Positions 5,717 through 7,343 of a stretch of 7,343 bases of DNA are shown in pieces (within the stretch, counting starts at the first letter, position 1; the number at the start of each line of letters is the position of its first letter). Origin of the DNA: an uncultured Holophagaceae bacterium (GTDB taxonomy: Bacteria > Acidobacteriota > Holophagae > Holophagales > Holophagaceae); NCBI GenBank assembly GCA_903890595.1, contig CAITBU010000303.1:1-7343 (forward strand), read 5' to 3'. The notes under the pieces are model-generated. The model made no database searches, had not been told where the DNA came from, and saw only the letters and a list, made by a program, of their open reading frames with translations. The translations under genes were made by a program, and so were the position numbers.

Positions 5717-6628
5717 ATGAAGAAGCTCACCCTTACCGCCCTGGCCCTGGTTGCCATGGCCGCCGTCCCCGCCACCGCCGCCGACTGGAGCGACACCTCC
5801 CTTGGCTACCGCACGGGCAGCAACTTCCAGGAGCCGGCCAACGCCGAGTCCATGACCAAGCAGATCTTCAACCTGACCCACGTGTCGGGCTACAGCCTGG
5901 GCAGCAACTTCTTCAGCGTGGACATGCTGACCTCCAGCACCACGGATCCCTCCAACAACGCCGGGACCTCCGCCGCCTTCCCCAAGCAGGGTGCCCACGA
6001 AGTCTATGTCGCCTACAAGCACAGCCTGAACCTGAGCAAGGTGCTCGACACCAAGATCGACTTCGGTCCTGTGCGCGGCATGAACTTCACCTTCGGCTTT
6101 GACTACGCGGCCAAGAACACCACCTTCGCCCCCGCCGTCTACAAGCTGCTGGCCGGCCCCGAGTTCTCCTTCAAGGTGCCCGGCTTCCTGAACGTGGCCC
6201 TGCTTTACTACAAGGAAAAGAACCACAACGCCTTCGGCGGCTTCCGCTCCACCATCGGTGGCACCACTGACGTGACCTTCGATCCCACCTACCAGATCGC
6301 CGCTGCCTGGGGCATCCCCATCGCGCTCGGCAAGGTGAACACCTCGTTCAAGGGCTTCGCCACCTACACCGGCGCCAAGGGCAAGGACGGCTCCGCCGTG
6401 CAGACCAAGCCCGAGACCCTGGCTCGCTTCTACTGGATGGCCGACATCAGCCCCCTCCTGGGCTGCAAGAAGGGCACCTGGCAGCTCGGCCCCGGCTTCG
6501 AGTTCTGGGACAACAAGTTCGGTGATCCCACCTACGCTACCGTTGCTGCTGCCACTGCCTCCGGCACCGGCGGTGGTGTGAACCCCAAGACCAGCTGCGT
6601 GATGGCTGCCATCGAAGTTCACTTCTAG
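5717..6628 (+). CDS. Tsx-like nucleoside-specific outer-membrane channel
   Basis: A 303-residue predicted outer-membrane beta-barrel. It has a clear Sec signal peptide: KK at residues 2-3, a hydrophobic stretch at 4-17, and an A-T-A-A site with cleavage after residue 21 or 22. It ends in a C-terminal aromatic (IEVHF), the usual barrel-assembly signal. The mature start DWSDTSLGYRTG and segments such as LTHVSGYSLGSNFFSVDML and GPVRGMNFTFGFDY resemble the Tsx-like 'outer envelope protein' family known from proteobacteria, whose characterised member Tsx passes nucleosides. Two cysteines (C250, C294) near the end could form a disulfide. AAGGAG lies 6 bases before the ATG, a strong ribosome site. 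A 443-base gap with promoter-like signals precedes it and a strong terminator follows, suggesting its own transcription unit. Nucleoside specificity is inferred from family likeness and the purine genes upstream. Confidence 0.75.
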   Translation: MKKLTLTALALVAMAAVPATAADWSDTSLGYRTGSNFQEPANAESMTKQIFNLTHVSGYSLGSNFFSVDMLTSSTTDPSNNAGTSAAFPKQGAHEVYVAYKHSLNLSKVLDTKIDFGPVRGMNFTFGFDYAAKNTTFAPAVYKLLAGPEFSFKVPGFLNVALLYYKEKNHNAFGGFRSTIGGTTDVTFDPTYQIAAAWGIPIALGKVNTSFKGFATYTGAKGKDGSAVQTKPETLARFYWMADISPLLGCKKGTWQLGPGFEFWDNKFGDPTYATVAAATASGTGGGVNPKTSCVMAAIEVHF

Positions 6629-6640
6629 TTCGCCTGACCG

Positions 6641-6677
6641 CCCGCACGGAGGGGAGCCCCCTCCGTGCGGGTTCTTT
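6641..6677 (+). terminator. Strong intrinsic terminator after the Tsx-like channel
   Basis: CCCGCACGGAGGGG (6641-6654) pairs perfectly with CCCCTCCGTGCGGG (6658-6671), a 14-bp stem with a 3-base AGC loop, followed by TTCTTT (6672-6677). It begins 12 bases after the channel's stop codon. The short, interrupted T tract is offset by an exceptionally stable stem. Confidence 0.9.
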
Positions 6678-6697
6678 GCCCCCTTGAGGGATGTTTC

Positions 6698-7343
6698 ATG
6701 ACCCCCTTTTCGTACCGCTGCACTGACTGCGGACGCACTTTCTCTCGCGATGAAGTGCGCTACCTGTGCCTGGACTGCGGGCCGACCTACCGGCCCGGCA
6801 TGCCCCTTGTGGGCGTGCTGGAGGCCGTTTTTGACTACCCGAGCATCGCCAAATCCTTTGACCCCGCAAGGCCGGACTGGGATCTCTTCTGCCCCGTGGA
6901 GCGCGAATTCCACCCCCCCATCCAGGTGGGCAACACCCCCCTGGGGCGCGTGGACCGCCTGGGTGCAACCCTGGGTCTGAGCAGCCTTTGGGTGAAAAAT
7001 GATGGGCTGAATCCCAGCGGGAGCCTCAAGGACCGCGCCAGCTACCTGGTGGTGGCTGAGGCCCGCCGCCTGGGCATCGACCTGGTGGTGGCCGCCTCTA
7101 CGGGCAATGCGGCCTCCGCCCTCGCTGCCGTGTGTGCGTCGACCGATACCAAGGCCCTGATCTTCGTGCCAGAGAAGGCCCCCAAGGCCAAGCTGGTGCA
7201 GATGGTGCTGTACGGCGCCCAGGTGGTGCCCATCAAGGGCACCTACGACGACGCCTTCGCCCTTTCTTTGGAGTACACCGCCCAGCGCGGCGGCCTCAAC
7301 CGCAACACCGCCTACCACCCCCTCACCATCGAGGGCAAGAAGA
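6698..7343 (+). CDS. thrC: Threonine synthase-like PLP enzyme, N-terminal part
   Basis: The first 215 codons are present and the reading frame runs off the window end. Threonine synthase converts O-phosphohomoserine to threonine with pyridoxal phosphate in the cytoplasm. The N-terminus carries a zinc ribbon (C8, C11, C24, C27), found in many bacterial and archaeal threonine synthases. NPSGSLKDRAS contains the expected PLP-binding lysine K111, and ASTGNAASAL (133-142) is the usual phosphate/substrate loop. NRNTAYHPLTIEGKK near the window end fits the family. GAGGG (6686-6690) lies 7 bases before this ATG; the ATG at 6691 touches that site and reads only 11 codons. A related fold-type II enzyme, YgeX, accompanies ygeY in E. 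coli, but YgeX lacks the zinc ribbon, so threonine synthase is preferred. Confidence 0.85.
   Translation, partial: MTPFSYRCTDCGRTFSRDEVRYLCLDCGPTYRPGMPLVGVLEAVFDYPSIAKSFDPARPDWDLFCPVEREFHPPIQVGNTPLGRVDRLGATLGLSSLWVKNDGLNPSGSLKDRASYLVVAEARRLGIDLVVAASTGNAASALAAVCASTDTKALIFVPEKAPKAKLVQMVLYGAQVVPIKGTYDDAFALSLEYTAQRGGLNRNTAYHPLTIEGKK

Noticed and set aside
6691..6726. An 11-codon frame overlapping the thrC-like start (possible leader peptide)
   Set aside because: Its ATG touches the GAGGG site, leaving no spacing for initiation, and it contains no threonine or isoleucine codons as an attenuation leader would.
5537..7318. A 593-codon open frame on the - strand antisense to the channel and thrC-like genes
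   Set aside because: Same artefact: Gly-, Val- and His-rich composition, no motifs, and it crosses a perfect terminator and two well-supported + strand genes.

Overview
The window is GC-rich bacterial DNA with an outer-membrane porin, so the host is Gram-negative. All genes found are on the + strand. The first three genes resemble the purine and selenium-linked catabolic cluster known from Escherichia coli (xdhD, ygeY, ygfK) and from anaerobic gut bacteria. A high-GC anaerobe or facultative anaerobe fits. A relative of Geothrix or Holophaga (Acidobacteriota) is possible, but that placement is a guess.

Layout. Bases 2-310 hold the C-terminal end of a xanthine dehydrogenase-type molybdenum hydroxylase. 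A 70-base gap with a tight hairpin leads to an M20-family metallohydrolase of the YgeY type (381-1916), about 100 residues longer than E. coli YgeY. A 54-base gap leads to a 1100-residue YgfK-type flavin/iron-sulfur oxidoreductase (1971-5273). The short gaps and shared strand suggest one operon. No intrinsic terminator is visible after ygfK.

Bases 5274-5716 (443 bases) hold no convincing gene. They contain an abrupt AT-rich patch with an inverted repeat and a good sigma70-like promoter, several possible RNA stem-loops including a four-way-junction-like fold, a C9 homopolymer, and a hairpin just before the next ribosome-binding site. A Tsx-like outer-membrane channel with a signal peptide follows (5717-6628) and ends at a very strong intrinsic terminator (6641-6677). 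Only 20 bases after that terminator a threonine-synthase-like PLP enzyme with an N-terminal zinc ribbon begins; it runs off the window end.

How the genes may work together. Inferred: the Tsx-like channel could admit nucleosides or related compounds, the molybdenum hydroxylase would act on the purine ring, and YgfK and YgeY would carry out later redox and hydrolytic steps. YgfK contains the same modules as dihydropyrimidine dehydrogenase in a different order, with a cysteine at the position of that enzyme's catalytic cysteine. This fits ring redox chemistry better than its usual label 'selenate reductase subunit'. The threonine synthase-like gene looks like an ordinary biosynthetic neighbour.
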